From NCBI RefSeq assembly GCF_003854965.1, contig NZ_RQPI01000001.1, positions 1,054,001-1,118,000 on the forward strand: a DNA stretch of 64,000 nucleotides. The letters are read 5' to 3'. A program made the position numbers and the translations under genes. The notes beneath the pieces are model-generated. The model saw only the letters and a list, made by a program, of their open reading frames with translations. It did no database searches and had not been told where the DNA came from. Below, in pieces: positions 1-8,320 of this stretch. This stretch comes from Paenibacillus rhizophilus (GTDB lineage: Bacteria > Bacillota > Bacilli > Paenibacillales > Paenibacillaceae). Position 1 is the stretch's first letter. Each line of letters opens with the position of its first letter.

Positions 1-845
1 AACAGGTTGATGGCCGAGGAAAAGCTGTATTGGCTGCTGAGCAGCCCGATTTTGTAAACATAGGTCGAGAGAATTTCGCTTGAGGTGATGTTCAGGTCAT
101 TCTGCATGAGATACACTTTTTCAAAACCGACCCCAAGCAGCCCTCCGACCCGCAAAATAAGCAGTGTAATCGCTGTCGGCATAAGCATGGGAATATCGAT
201 ATAGCGGACTTTGTGCCAGCGGCTCGCTCCGTCAACGGTAGCGGCCTCGTACAGGCTCGGATCGACCGCGGAAAGCGCGGCGATATAAATAATGCTGTCC
301 CAGCCGACATGCTGCCACACATCCGACCACACATATACACTGCTGAATAATCCCGCGGAGCCCATCAGATCGGGAGCCTCTCCGCCGAACAGATGATACA
401 GGCTGCCGAGCAGACCGGTGCTGGGGGAAAATAAAATCATCATCAAACCTACCATAACAACCGTCGAGATGAAATGCGGCATATACGATACCGTCTGAAA
501 AAAACGTCTAAACCGGTTTGCTCGCATCTGGTTGACCATTAGCGCCAGTATTATTGGAATTGGAAAGGTAATCAGACTGTAAACGCTGATGACAAGCGTA
601 TTCTTGATGGTTGCCGAAAATTGATAGGAATGAAAGAACTTCTCGAAGTACTTGAACCCCGCCCAAGGGCTGCCGGTAATTCCTGATGCCGGGCTGTAAT
701 CCTTGAACGCAATGATCACCCCATACATCGGCTTGTAGGCGAACAATAACGTAAGCACCACGGCGGGAAGAAGCAATACATACAGTCCCCAATTTCGTCT
801 GATCTGTCCGAATGTTCGCCCTGGAACAAATTGACCGGATCTCAT
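1..845 (-). CDS. LplB-type sugar ABC transporter permease, 3' end missing
   Basis: The reading frame starts at ATG 845 behind an AAGGAGGGG ribosome-binding site and runs off the left edge, leaving about 281 residues of a family that is usually 290-320 long. The protein opens with a hydrophobic segment (LYVLLLPAVVLTLLF) and carries the EAA-type loop 'YEAATVDGASRWHKVRYIDIPML', which docks to the ATPase, so it is a binding-protein-dependent sugar permease of the LplB/YtcP group. It would pair with a second permease and a lipoprotein outside the window. It is divergent from the YesM/YesN pair, an arrangement known from Paenibacillus and Bacillus oligosaccharide uptake systems; control by that pair is inference. 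Confidence 0.9.
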   Translation of the reverse strand, partial: MRSGQFVPGRTFGQIRRNWGLYVLLLPAVVLTLLFAYKPMYGVIIAFKDYSPASGITGSPWAGFKYFEKFFHSYQFSATIKNTLVISVYSLITFPIPIILALMVNQMRANRFRRFFQTVSYMPHFISTVVMVGLMMILFSPSTGLLGSLYHLFGGEAPDLMGSAGLFSSVYVWSDVWQHVGWDSIIYIAALSAVDPSLYEAATVDGASRWHKVRYIDIPMLMPTAITLLILRVGGLLGVGFEKVYLMQNDLNITSSEILSTYVYKIGLLSSQYSFSSAINL

Positions 846-1048
846 GACATCCCCTCCTTAACCTCTTTAGTCTGTATAAATCGCTTTCAGTTTGATGCCG
901 GCCTTTTGAACATCTTTAGTATACCTTCCCGAATTCCCGTTTACTGGACTTCATGAGACGGTAATTCGGACCTTTGCATTCCGTTTCCCTGCAGCTTAAA
1001 GACCCGGCTTCCCTCCTGAGCGGGAAAAGTTGACGGTATACCGACTTT

Positions 1049-1062
1049 TGTATGCGCTTTCC
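1049..1062. promoter_or_regulatory. Possible catabolite-responsive element (cre)
   Basis: TGTATGCGCTTTCC matches 11 of 14 positions of the palindromic CcpA site TGAAAGCGCTTTCA. It lies in the 351-base gap between the divergent sugar permease and sensor kinase, where carbon catabolite control would make sense. The rest of the gap holds a TATAAT box at 1117-1122 with a poor -35 and nothing else I can assign. Confidence 0.3.
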
Positions 1063-1196
1063 GGACTTTAAAGTAAAACGTTGAAGGGTTCATATGTTTT
1101 TTTCTCACAAAGGTTTTATAATATTTTTGTTACCATAAAATAAAACGCATTCATTAAATGAAACGCGCTCAGGAAAGGACGCGGCTCTGAAGGCCT

Positions 1197-2939
1197 ATGG
1201 CAAAAAAAACAAGAAACAAACCTTATCCCATCAAGCATTATGTAAAAATCATGATTATCATTTCTTTCACAGTGCTTGTTTTGGACTTTGTCATCAGCTT
1301 CGCTTCCATTTTCATCGTCAAGCAGCAATCCACACGGTATTTACAGGACACGGCCGACTTGTATATTAATCGGATTAATCATGATTTTGCTTACATCAAT
1401 CACTATATGGGCTGGACGCTGGCGAACGATGATACCCTGAACATGATGAATGCTTACGGCCTGAACAGCACTCCGTTCATAAAAGCCAACGAAAATCTGT
1501 ACAAACGGTTTACCGAGCTGCAAAAAAATTACGGGCAGGAATATAACTTCTTCTTCTACTTGAAGAACCAGTCCTTTTTTCTGAACTGCGCGCCAATGAG
1601 CATTTCCTATACGGATTATCGGAAACTGAAAGATCAGATTGTTTCCTACATAGAGGATAAGAACCTGTTCGAGAAATTTTATTCGAAATGGACGCCTGTC
1701 CTTGCCGGCGGCAAGTACTATATTATCAACATTGTGCCTTACTACAACCGTTATTTAGTCGCCCTTATTTCCGCGGATAACCTGATCCGGCCCCTTCGTC
1801 AGATCAATCTTGGAGAGGCAGGCTATGCGTCACTGGTAGATATACAGGGAAGAAACTTATCTACTCCGATATCCGAAAGCCAAACATCGCCGCCGGAAAG
1901 TAAGGCATACTCTGTTCTGGATTTCCTTCGGTCCGGAAGGACCGTCAGCAATGAATTCTCCAACGCGACGTTCAGCGTCAAGATGGTCATCAAATTCGGG
2001 GCGTTTGAGAAGATCGTCATTGCCCAGCTGCTGATTATGCTGCTGTTCTTTATCGTCGTGTTTGTCTTAAGCGCCGTCATGCTGTTATTTAGAAAAAGGG
2101 TGCTTGGCCCTATCAGAAGCTTCTCGCGAAATCTTGCGCGCATTAACTTAGGCGAAGCGCCGGCGGATATTAAAAACGGCAAAATTATCGAACTGGAACA
2201 GGCGAACGCGCAGTTTAAAGATCTGGTTGAGCAAATTAAAACCTTTAAAATCGCCATGTACGAACAGGAACTGGAGAAACAAAGAATACGGCTGGACTAT
2301 ATGAAGCTGCAGATTAAGCCCCATTTTTTCCTGAACTGCCTGACGAGCATTTACAGTATGGCGCAAATTCAAATGTACGAGGAAATCGAGAATATGGCGA
2401 TGTCGACCTCCAAGTATTTCCGGTATATTTTTCAAAACGGCGAGAATTTTGTTCGACTGGAGGATGAAATCGAGCATGCCCGCACCTATCTGAATATTCA
2501 AAAATCGCGCTACCAGGGCGCCTTCTCCTACCGCATCGAGCAGTCGGAAGATACGATCGGCACCATGGTGCCGCCGCTTATGCTTCAGACCTTTATCGAG
2601 AACTCCATAAAATACGCCGTTTCGAGAGACCGCGAGCTGCAAATTACGCTGACGGTGTTTAAGCGAATACGAGCCTCAGAAGAGGAAATGACCGTAATCC
2701 GAATTGCCGATACCGGCCCGGGATTTCCGCCGGATATCCTAGAAAAGTTGGCGAATGGCGAGCCATTCATGCAAACCGGCGGCAGCCGGATCGGCATTAT
2801 GAATGTCCTGCAGCGATTGAACCTTCTTTACCGCCAAAAGGCGAACGTCGGTTTTACCAATGGTGAAGACGGCGGCGCCTGCGTTACCATAGCCCTTCCT
2901 CCATTAACACGGACTGATGAACAGCCAAAAGAGGTGTAA
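1197..2939 (+). CDS. YesM-type sensor histidine kinase
   Basis: Membrane sensor of a two-component system, 580 residues. A first membrane helix lies at about residues 16-40, an extracellular sensing region of about 230 residues follows, and a second helix sits near 272-297. Then come a HAMP-like linker, the His_kinase (YesM/LytS-type) motif 'LQIKPHFFLNCL' with phospho-acceptor His376, and a HATPase_c domain with N-box Asn469 ('FIENSIKYAV') and a G-box GPGFP near 506. The start at 1197 has only a modest AGGAAAGGA upstream. The next gene's ribosome-binding site overlaps the stop codon, so kinase and regulator are co-transcribed. The ligand is unknown; in this family it is usually a sugar or its binding protein. 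Confidence 0.93.
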   Translation: MAKKTRNKPYPIKHYVKIMIIISFTVLVLDFVISFASIFIVKQQSTRYLQDTADLYINRINHDFAYINHYMGWTLANDDTLNMMNAYGLNSTPFIKANENLYKRFTELQKNYGQEYNFFFYLKNQSFFLNCAPMSISYTDYRKLKDQIVSYIEDKNLFEKFYSKWTPVLAGGKYYIINIVPYYNRYLVALISADNLIRPLRQINLGEAGYASLVDIQGRNLSTPISESQTSPPESKAYSVLDFLRSGRTVSNEFSNATFSVKMVIKFGAFEKIVIAQLLIMLLFFIVVFVLSAVMLLFRKRVLGPIRSFSRNLARINLGEAPADIKNGKIIELEQANAQFKDLVEQIKTFKIAMYEQELEKQRIRLDYMKLQIKPHFFLNCLTSIYSMAQIQMYEEIENMAMSTSKYFRYIFQNGENFVRLEDEIEHARTYLNIQKSRYQGAFSYRIEQSEDTIGTMVPPLMLQTFIENSIKYAVSRDRELQITLTVFKRIRASEEEMTVIRIADTGPGFPPDILEKLANGEPFMQTGGSRIGIMNVLQRLNLLYRQKANVGFTNGEDGGACVTIALPPLTRTDEQPKEV

Positions 2940-2943
2940 TCCA

Positions 2944-4557
2944 ATGAACATTTTGCTGGTGGATGATGACTATTATGTAATTACGGCATTGGAGAAAAAA
3001 ATAGACTGGAAAGCGTTATCCATTGAAAATATTTATACTGCTTACAATGTTGCGCAAGCGCGAGAGATTCTGCTTCGGCATCCGGTGCAAATTGTCATAT
3101 GCGATATTGAAATGCCCCAGGGAAGCGGGCTTGATCTGCTCGCATGGATTCGGGAGGAGCAGTACAGCGTACAGGCGATCATTCTGACCAATTACGCCGA
3201 CTTCAACTATGCCCAAAAAGCGATCGAGCTGCAAAGCTTCGATTATTTCCTGAAGCCGATCGAGTTCGACAAATTAACGCTTATTATTCAAAAAGCCGTC
3301 GCCAAAGCTAAAGAGCAGCAAAGCAATGAAAAAGCAATACACGAAGGGCATTTGTGGCAGAAAAACCGGAAGACCATGCTGGAGGATTTCTGGCGCAGAT
3401 TGATTCTGGGGAAAGATTTCCCGTCAAGTCCTTCCTCTTTCGCCGCTTTCATGGAGGAGCAAAATCTTCCCTACAAGGCGGAAGATCTCTTTCTCCCCGT
3501 TCTGGTCAATCTTTTCCCGTATGACAAAAGCTTGGGCAATGACGATAAAAGCCTGTTCGATTACGCGCTGCTGAATGTGATGTATGAGCTGTTTCAGGAC
3601 CCCGGATTCTCGGTTGATTCGATTACGGAATTCAAGGAGTATAATTGGATGGTTATCCTGAAATGGAACCGTTCGCCCGATTCCTGGATGATTGAAAGCA
3701 TCTGCTCTTCTTTTATCGGGCAAGCCAACAAGTATCTCAAATGCGACGCCAGCTGCAATATCGCCGTTTCCCGGACGCTTGAACACATCCGTAAAGCGAT
3801 CAAAGAACTTCTGCATCTGAACGAGGAGATAATCAAGCATCGCAACCGGATATTTTGGCTGGAACACTATCACTGCCCGGAAGCAGTATATGCACCGCCG
3901 AATCTAAGTCTTCTGGAACAATTACTGAATGAAGACGCATATGACGCCTTTCTTGAAGAAGCGGGAGATTACTTGCGAATGCTTAATCAAGGTCAAGTCC
4001 TGAACACTTCGGTACTCAGCCTGCTCCGGCTCGATATTGCCCAGCTTGTCTATGCCCATTTGAAAAGCAAAGAAATTGAGGCTCACAAATTGTATACGGG
4101 GCGAACGGGCGATCAATTGTTTATGCAGTCATTGAATTCCATTGAAGATATGCAGAAATATATCGGCTATTTGGTGAGCACCGCCGCAGAACACCGCCAC
4201 TTTGCCGAACAGCCTAAATCCGTCGCCCAGGAAATCAAGCATTATATACACACCCACTGTGGCGATGATTTGTCCAGGATGAGTCTGGCGGAAATCGTCT
4301 ATCTTAACCCGGATTATTTGGCAAGACTGTTCAAAAGAGAAACCGGAATTTCGCTCGGCAATTATATCATCCAAACCCGGATCGCGGCGGCCAAGCATTT
4401 GCTTGAAACGACTCATCAGTCGGTATATACTATCGCAAGCAAGGTCGGGTATGGCAATTATTCGCATTTTTCCAAGCTGTTCAAACAAGATGCCGGATGC
4501 AGTCCGAATGAATACCGGAAAAACCGGAAAGAACCGGCATCGGCCCCTCCGATTTAA
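2944..4557 (+). CDS. YesN-type response regulator, receiver plus AraC-type HTH
   Basis: Cytoplasmic transcription regulator of 537 residues, partner of the kinase just upstream. The N-terminal receiver domain has the acidic pocket 'LLVDDD', phospho-acceptor Asp54 in 'ICDIEMP', and the conserved Thr and Lys in 'ILTNYAD' and 'LKPIEF'. A long central region of about 300 residues follows, then a C-terminal pair of AraC helix-turn-helix motifs (about 430-530, ending 'YGNYSHFSKLFKQDAGCSPNEYRK'). I chose ATG 2944 over an in-frame ATG at 2917 because AAAGAGGTG sits just before 2944 and the receiver starts immediately (MNILLVDDD). Likely targets are the divergent permease gene and possibly the gene 25 bases downstream. 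Confidence 0.93.
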   Translation: MNILLVDDDYYVITALEKKIDWKALSIENIYTAYNVAQAREILLRHPVQIVICDIEMPQGSGLDLLAWIREEQYSVQAIILTNYADFNYAQKAIELQSFDYFLKPIEFDKLTLIIQKAVAKAKEQQSNEKAIHEGHLWQKNRKTMLEDFWRRLILGKDFPSSPSSFAAFMEEQNLPYKAEDLFLPVLVNLFPYDKSLGNDDKSLFDYALLNVMYELFQDPGFSVDSITEFKEYNWMVILKWNRSPDSWMIESICSSFIGQANKYLKCDASCNIAVSRTLEHIRKAIKELLHLNEEIIKHRNRIFWLEHYHCPEAVYAPPNLSLLEQLLNEDAYDAFLEEAGDYLRMLNQGQVLNTSVLSLLRLDIAQLVYAHLKSKEIEAHKLYTGRTGDQLFMQSLNSIEDMQKYIGYLVSTAAEHRHFAEQPKSVAQEIKHYIHTHCGDDLSRMSLAEIVYLNPDYLARLFKRETGISLGNYIIQTRIAAAKHLLETTHQSVYTIASKVGYGNYSHFSKLFKQDAGCSPNEYRKNRKEPASAPPI

Positions 4558-4582
4558 TACCCATCTTATATATAAGGACGTG

Positions 4583-5458
4583 ATGAACCTGCATTTTCTG
4601 GATATTGAAGAATGGAAGCCGGAACAAATCCAAGATATTTTCGGCCTGACCGACCGGCTTTGTCAGAACCGGGAGCAGCCTCTGCTTCAAGGAAAAACGT
4701 TCATTTTATTTTTTCCCGAATCCAGTCTCCGCACGAGAGTAAGCTTTGAGAAAGGCATCCGCGATCTGCGGGGAGAGTATATTTGCATATCCCCTGAAGC
4801 TCTGAATAAGAGAGAACAGCTCTCCGATGTCATAAGCTATATGGCGAACTGGGCCGATGCGGCCGTAGTCCGGCATCCGGACCTCCATAAACTTCGAGAA
4901 CTGTCTCGGGGTGCTTCGATTCCTGTCATCAATGCCATGACCTCGGAGAACCATCCGTGCGAAATCATGTCAGACCTCTATGCCATCAGCAAACGGAGGC
5001 CGGATTACAAGGATTTAGTCTATACCTTTGTAGGCCCGGCGGGCAACATTAGCCGAACATGGATGAGCATGGCGAAGATGATGAACCTAAACTTCCACCA
5101 TGTCTGCACCGAAGGCAATGCGCTTGGGCCGGAAACCGCCAATTATACGTTTCATACCAGTCTGGACGGGATATTGCCTGACAGCGATATCCTGCTGACC
5201 GATTCTTTGCCGGAGGAATACCGGACGGCCGAATACATAGGGAAATACCAGCTAAATTTGCAGCGGATGCGGATGGCCAAGCCCGGCGCGATGCTCAATC
5301 CATGTCCGCCCTTCTTCAGAGGGGAAGAAATCTCTGCCGATGCCATCAACTCGGATTATTTTGCCGGATATGAATTCAAAAAATCTCTGCTGTTTGTCCA
5401 GCAGGCCATTATGCTGTACTGCCTTTATCACTCGGAGCGCGCAGTTGTCTTGGAATAA
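4583..5458 (+). CDS. Divergent aspartate/ornithine carbamoyltransferase-family protein
   Basis: 291 residues with the two-domain carbamoyltransferase layout. The carbamoyl-phosphate site is recognisable: 'SLRTR' at 48-52 (family STRTR) and 'HPCE' at 124-127 (HPCQ in ornithine, HPTQ in aspartate enzymes). The second-substrate half is unusual: there is no D-x-x-x-SMG ornithine loop, and where ornithine enzymes have HCLP and aspartate enzymes HPxPxNRGxEI, this one has 'NPCPPFFRGEEI' (239-250). Start ATG 4583 follows TATAAGGACGTG; the gene begins 25 bases after the response regulator stop, so they probably share a transcript. It may be a transcarbamylase for another amine or acid, or a non-catalytic relative. 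Family certain, substrate unknown. Confidence 0.75.
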   Translation: MNLHFLDIEEWKPEQIQDIFGLTDRLCQNREQPLLQGKTFILFFPESSLRTRVSFEKGIRDLRGEYICISPEALNKREQLSDVISYMANWADAAVVRHPDLHKLRELSRGASIPVINAMTSENHPCEIMSDLYAISKRRPDYKDLVYTFVGPAGNISRTWMSMAKMMNLNFHHVCTEGNALGPETANYTFHTSLDGILPDSDILLTDSLPEEYRTAEYIGKYQLNLQRMRMAKPGAMLNPCPPFFRGEEISADAINSDYFAGYEFKKSLLFVQQAIMLYCLYHSERAVVLE

Positions 5459-5462
5459 TCAT

Positions 5463-5819
5463 TTAGAGCAAAACCCTGTTTTCTAATATATTTTTCAAAC
5501 TGATATGAGACTTTGAAGGCCCGAACTTTATAAGGCAATCTTGAAATTCGGCAAGTTCCTCAATAGATGCGGTTTGTACCTTAATGAGATAATTGTATTC
5601 TCCACTAATGCGAAATAAATCAGTTACTTCCATAGCATTTTTACAAAAATCAGTGATCTCTTGGCAACGTTCTGTTTTTAATAGAATAAAAGTGGTCGTG
5701 CCTCGATTCAGATCCCGTAAATTAAAAACTGTGTTATACCACGAGGCAACAACATGTATGAAATGGAAGTTTGGATACCTGTCGTTATGAAGCCGGAAGC
5801 TTAGAACATCGAGCAACAC
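5463..5819 (-). pseudogene. Lrp/AsnC regulator remnant, C-terminal RAM domain only
   Basis: The last ~75 residues (from 'TTFILLKTERCQEITDFC' through 'TDLFRISGEYNYLIKVQTAS' to 'SHISLKNILENRVLL') match the effector-binding and oligomerisation domain of Lrp/AsnC regulators. The first ~35 residues match nothing, and the usual N-terminal helix-turn-helix is absent; I found no continuation of it in the other minus-strand frames upstream. Full-length relatives are about 150 residues, this frame gives 118. Its stop lies 5 bases from the stop of the convergent carbamoyltransferase-like gene. Most likely a decayed 3' end left by a rearrangement; a stand-alone RAM-domain protein is possible but no convincing ribosome-binding site supports it. 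Confidence 0.55.
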
Positions 5820-5862
5820 GAGTGATTACCACTACGTGTTGCTCTTTCATATAGTTCAAAAA

Positions 5863-5914
5863 AACTTGCCCTTATTTATGATACGGTTCACCGCGCTGTC
5901 TATAAAGGCAAGTT
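5863..5914. repeat. Inverted repeat between an AraC gene and the Lrp remnant
   Basis: The arms AACTTGCCCTTAT (5863-5875) and ATAAAGGCAAGTT (5902-5914) pair over 13 positions with one G-T wobble. The right arm ends 6 bases below the AraC-gene stop at 5920, so it may act as that gene's terminator, although no long T run follows on the minus strand. Confidence 0.4.
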
Positions 5915-5919
5915 ACATA

Positions 5920-6843
5920 TCAATCAACCCGAACACTAAAGGTATTTCGCAGATGCTTAACGTCGTTCATTGGTGGACGCCCAAACATGCGGGCATACTC
6001 TCGGCTAAACTGCGAAGGGCTCTCGTAGCCAACGCGAAAGCCCGCATCGGCGGCTTCTAATCCCTCCGAGAGCAGCAAGCGGCGTGCTGTCTGCAGTCGG
6101 ATGGCCTTCAGATACTGCAGCGGGCTTATCGCCGTTACCTTTTTAAAATGCTTGTGCAAAGAAGAAGGGCTCATGTTTGCTTCCTTCGCCAATTCTTCGA
6201 TCACAAGAGGCTTGGAGTAATCCCGGTTAATCAGATGGATCGCTTTGGAAATGCTATGCGCATAACTGCCAGCTATGACAAATTGCCTGATTAAAGCTCC
6301 CTGCTCACCTTTCAGTACACGATAAAGGATCTCGCGGGTGATAAGCGGCGCAAGGAACTGAATATCCTCAGGTGTATCCAGAAGTCGGACAAGCCGAAGC
6401 AGCCCATCAAGCAGCGGTGGGTCGGATTGGCTCACCAATATACCTCGTCCAGTCTTTCCGTTCCATTGGGAACTGCTCATATGGATTATGTCCAGAATGA
6501 CATCTGGACTAATGGATAATTGAAGGCTTAGATATGGAAGTTGTGGCGAGGCTTGAGTGATTTTCCCGATTACAGGCAGATGCACCGATGTGACCATGTA
6601 GGTGGTCGGATCGTACACGTAATTTTCCCCGGCCAGCGTTGCTGTCTTTGAACCTTGTGCGACCACGTACAGAGAGGGCATATTGACCGTATGCTTTGGC
6701 TCCGACACATGGCTTGCGCGCCTGAAACAAAGTTCCGGCACTGCTGAAGCATGTGTTCCGTCCGAAGGCGCGTGACGTTGAATAAGAAGAATCAGTTCTT
6801 GCAGATGAGCAGAAATCATAGAAGGGTGGACGAGATCGTGCAT
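5920..6843 (-). CDS. AraC-family regulator with AraC_N (type I) sensor domain
   Basis: 307-residue cytoplasmic regulator. Residues ~30-185 match the AraC_N cupin-like domain ('MPSLYVVAQGSKTATLAGENY', 'YMVTSVHLPVIG'), and ~200-300 carry two helix-turn-helix motifs ('IEELAKEANMSPSSLHKHFKKVTAISPLQYLK' and 'FRVGYESPSQFSREYARMFG'). ATG 6843 is preceded by GGAAAGGTGAAGC. It is divergent from the short-chain dehydrogenase at 7001 with 157 bases between, a common arrangement in which the AraC protein activates the neighbouring oxidoreductase; effector unknown. Confidence 0.9.
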   Translation of the reverse strand: MHDLVHPSMISAHLQELILLIQRHAPSDGTHASAVPELCFRRASHVSEPKHTVNMPSLYVVAQGSKTATLAGENYVYDPTTYMVTSVHLPVIGKITQASPQLPYLSLQLSISPDVILDIIHMSSSQWNGKTGRGILVSQSDPPLLDGLLRLVRLLDTPEDIQFLAPLITREILYRVLKGEQGALIRQFVIAGSYAHSISKAIHLINRDYSKPLVIEELAKEANMSPSSLHKHFKKVTAISPLQYLKAIRLQTARRLLLSEGLEAADAGFRVGYESPSQFSREYARMFGRPPMNDVKHLRNTFSVRVD

Positions 6844-7000
6844 GCTTCACCTTTCCTTTCCACGGACGTTGATGGCTAATTATATCCATACCGAATAGGA
6901 TTAGGCAAGAATCTGACATGATTAGTCTACCTGTTTCAATCGAATTTTACTTAAAATGTACCTTGCAAGGCCAATAGATCAAAGAAAGAAGGAGTGAGCT

Positions 7001-7747
7001 ATGAGCTTGGAAGGAAGATTAGAGAACAAAGTTGTCGTTATTACGGGTGCAAGTAGTGGAATAGGAGAGGCAACAGCACTGTTGCTTGCCGAGCGCGGAG
7101 TAAAGGTCGTACTTGGGGCTCGCGGAGTGGAGCGCCTTGAAGCATTGGCGACACGTATTACAAATAGGGGTGGCGAAGCCATTTATGCAAGCACTGACGT
7201 TAAAAAACGCGAGGATCTATCCAGACTCGTTACGTTGGCAGTGGAACGGTACGGGAAGATTGATGTTCTTGTCAGCAATGCTGGCGTTATGCCCATTTCC
7301 CCTCTCGATGATCTGCGTGTGGAAGATTGGGAGCACATGATTGACGTCAACATTAAAGGCGTTTTGTATGGTATTGCTGCAGCGTTACCTGTCTTTCGCA
7401 AACAGGGTTTCGGACATTTCGTAAACATTGCTTCTACAGCGGGACACAAGACCGTTCCGAACCAGTCGGTCTACTCCGGTACGAAATTTGCCGTGCGCGC
7501 GATCTCGGAGGGGCTGCGCCAAGAAGCTGGTGATAAGCTACGCGTAACCATCATTTCGCCCGGTATTGTGCAAACAAATTTCATCGAGGGCTTAACAGAC
7601 CCGGCATTAAGAGATCAACTCGCCGTCATCCGGGATAAACTGGCGATGACACCGGATGCAATAGCCCGCGCGATTGCTTACGCAATCGAACAACCAAATG
7701 ATATCGATGTGAACGAGATCGTGATCCGTCCCACCGCTCAAGTGTAA
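7001..7747 (+). CDS. Short-chain dehydrogenase/reductase (SDR)
   Basis: 248-residue NAD(P)-dependent oxidoreductase of the classical SDR type. It shows the Rossmann cofactor motif 'TGASSGIG' near residue 16, the 'NAG' motif in 'LVSNAGVMP', the catalytic Ser in 'NIASTAGH' and the YxxxK pair in 'VYSGTKFAVRA'. The length is typical. The start has a good GAAGGAGTGAGCT ribosome-binding site. The substrate cannot be read from sequence; the family includes many alcohol and ketone reductases. Divergent partner of the AraC regulator at 5920. Confidence 0.92.
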   Translation: MSLEGRLENKVVVITGASSGIGEATALLLAERGVKVVLGARGVERLEALATRITNRGGEAIYASTDVKKREDLSRLVTLAVERYGKIDVLVSNAGVMPISPLDDLRVEDWEHMIDVNIKGVLYGIAAALPVFRKQGFGHFVNIASTAGHKTVPNQSVYSGTKFAVRAISEGLRQEAGDKLRVTIISPGIVQTNFIEGLTDPALRDQLAVIRDKLAMTPDAIARAIAYAIEQPNDIDVNEIVIRPTAQV

Positions 7748-8320
7748 TATAAATACTTATTGGTACAACCAAAAGAAGGCCCCGATTCCTTCATTCCCGA
7801 ATCCATTTAGCTAATCCGGAAGATGTCACCGCATCGTCAGGTAGCAAAGTGTCCGATATCGAACATACCGCGACGGAACTCAAAAAATTAGTAACGGCAA
7901 TAAAATCGGCTCTTCCCTCTAACTCCAATTAATATGTTTCTCCGACAACGAGTTTAGTTCTCAATTCGCAACAGATGTCTTTCTATCTTTGAATTAAAGA
8001 AATGTTCTACAGGCTGCTGAAGTAGTTTCTTCTCCTTACCGTTGTTTTTCTTTTAAGTGGTTGCTCAAGTATGTTTTATGATTACAGGGATACCCAAAGT
8101 GACAATGTGATCAAAGGATGGCACTAACCAGACTACTCCTCTGAGACAGACTTAAATACTCGACTCAAATTGGACTCTATAATACGTAATGTGTAAAAGG
8201 TATTCCCGAACAAAAAAAGAAGAAGAGTTAACTGCATCTTTCCTTAGAATGAGTCCCTTCTGCAGAAACGGCGGAAGGGACTTTTACCGTTTCTGCAAAA
8301 GTCCCCTTTGAGATACCACA
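7748..8320. other. Gene-poor stretch with a possible chemoreceptor-like tail
   Basis: No complete gene fits these 573 AT-rich bases. A plus-strand frame at 7810-7932 reads 'SKVSDIEHTATELKKLVTAIK', which resembles the C-terminal end of methyl-accepting chemotaxis proteins (a-x-E-L-x-x-L-V-x-x-F-K), but it has no start and nothing chemoreceptor-like upstream, so at best it is a fragment. From 7933 to 8250 I see no coding pattern, tRNA or mobile-element end. The stretch closes with the interleaved hairpins at 8252-8296. Confidence 0.3.
8252..8296. repeat. Two interleaved perfect inverted repeats
   Basis: Arm A (AGTCCCTTC, 8252-8260) pairs with A' (GAAGGGACT, 8274-8282), which is followed by a short T run; arm B (GCAGAAACGG, 8262-8271) pairs with B' (CCGTTTCTGC, 8287-8296). 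The order A-B-A'-B' means the two stems either exclude each other or form a pseudoknot. It lies 25 bases beyond the stop of the APH-family gene on the other strand, so it could be a bidirectional terminator. Confidence 0.55.
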
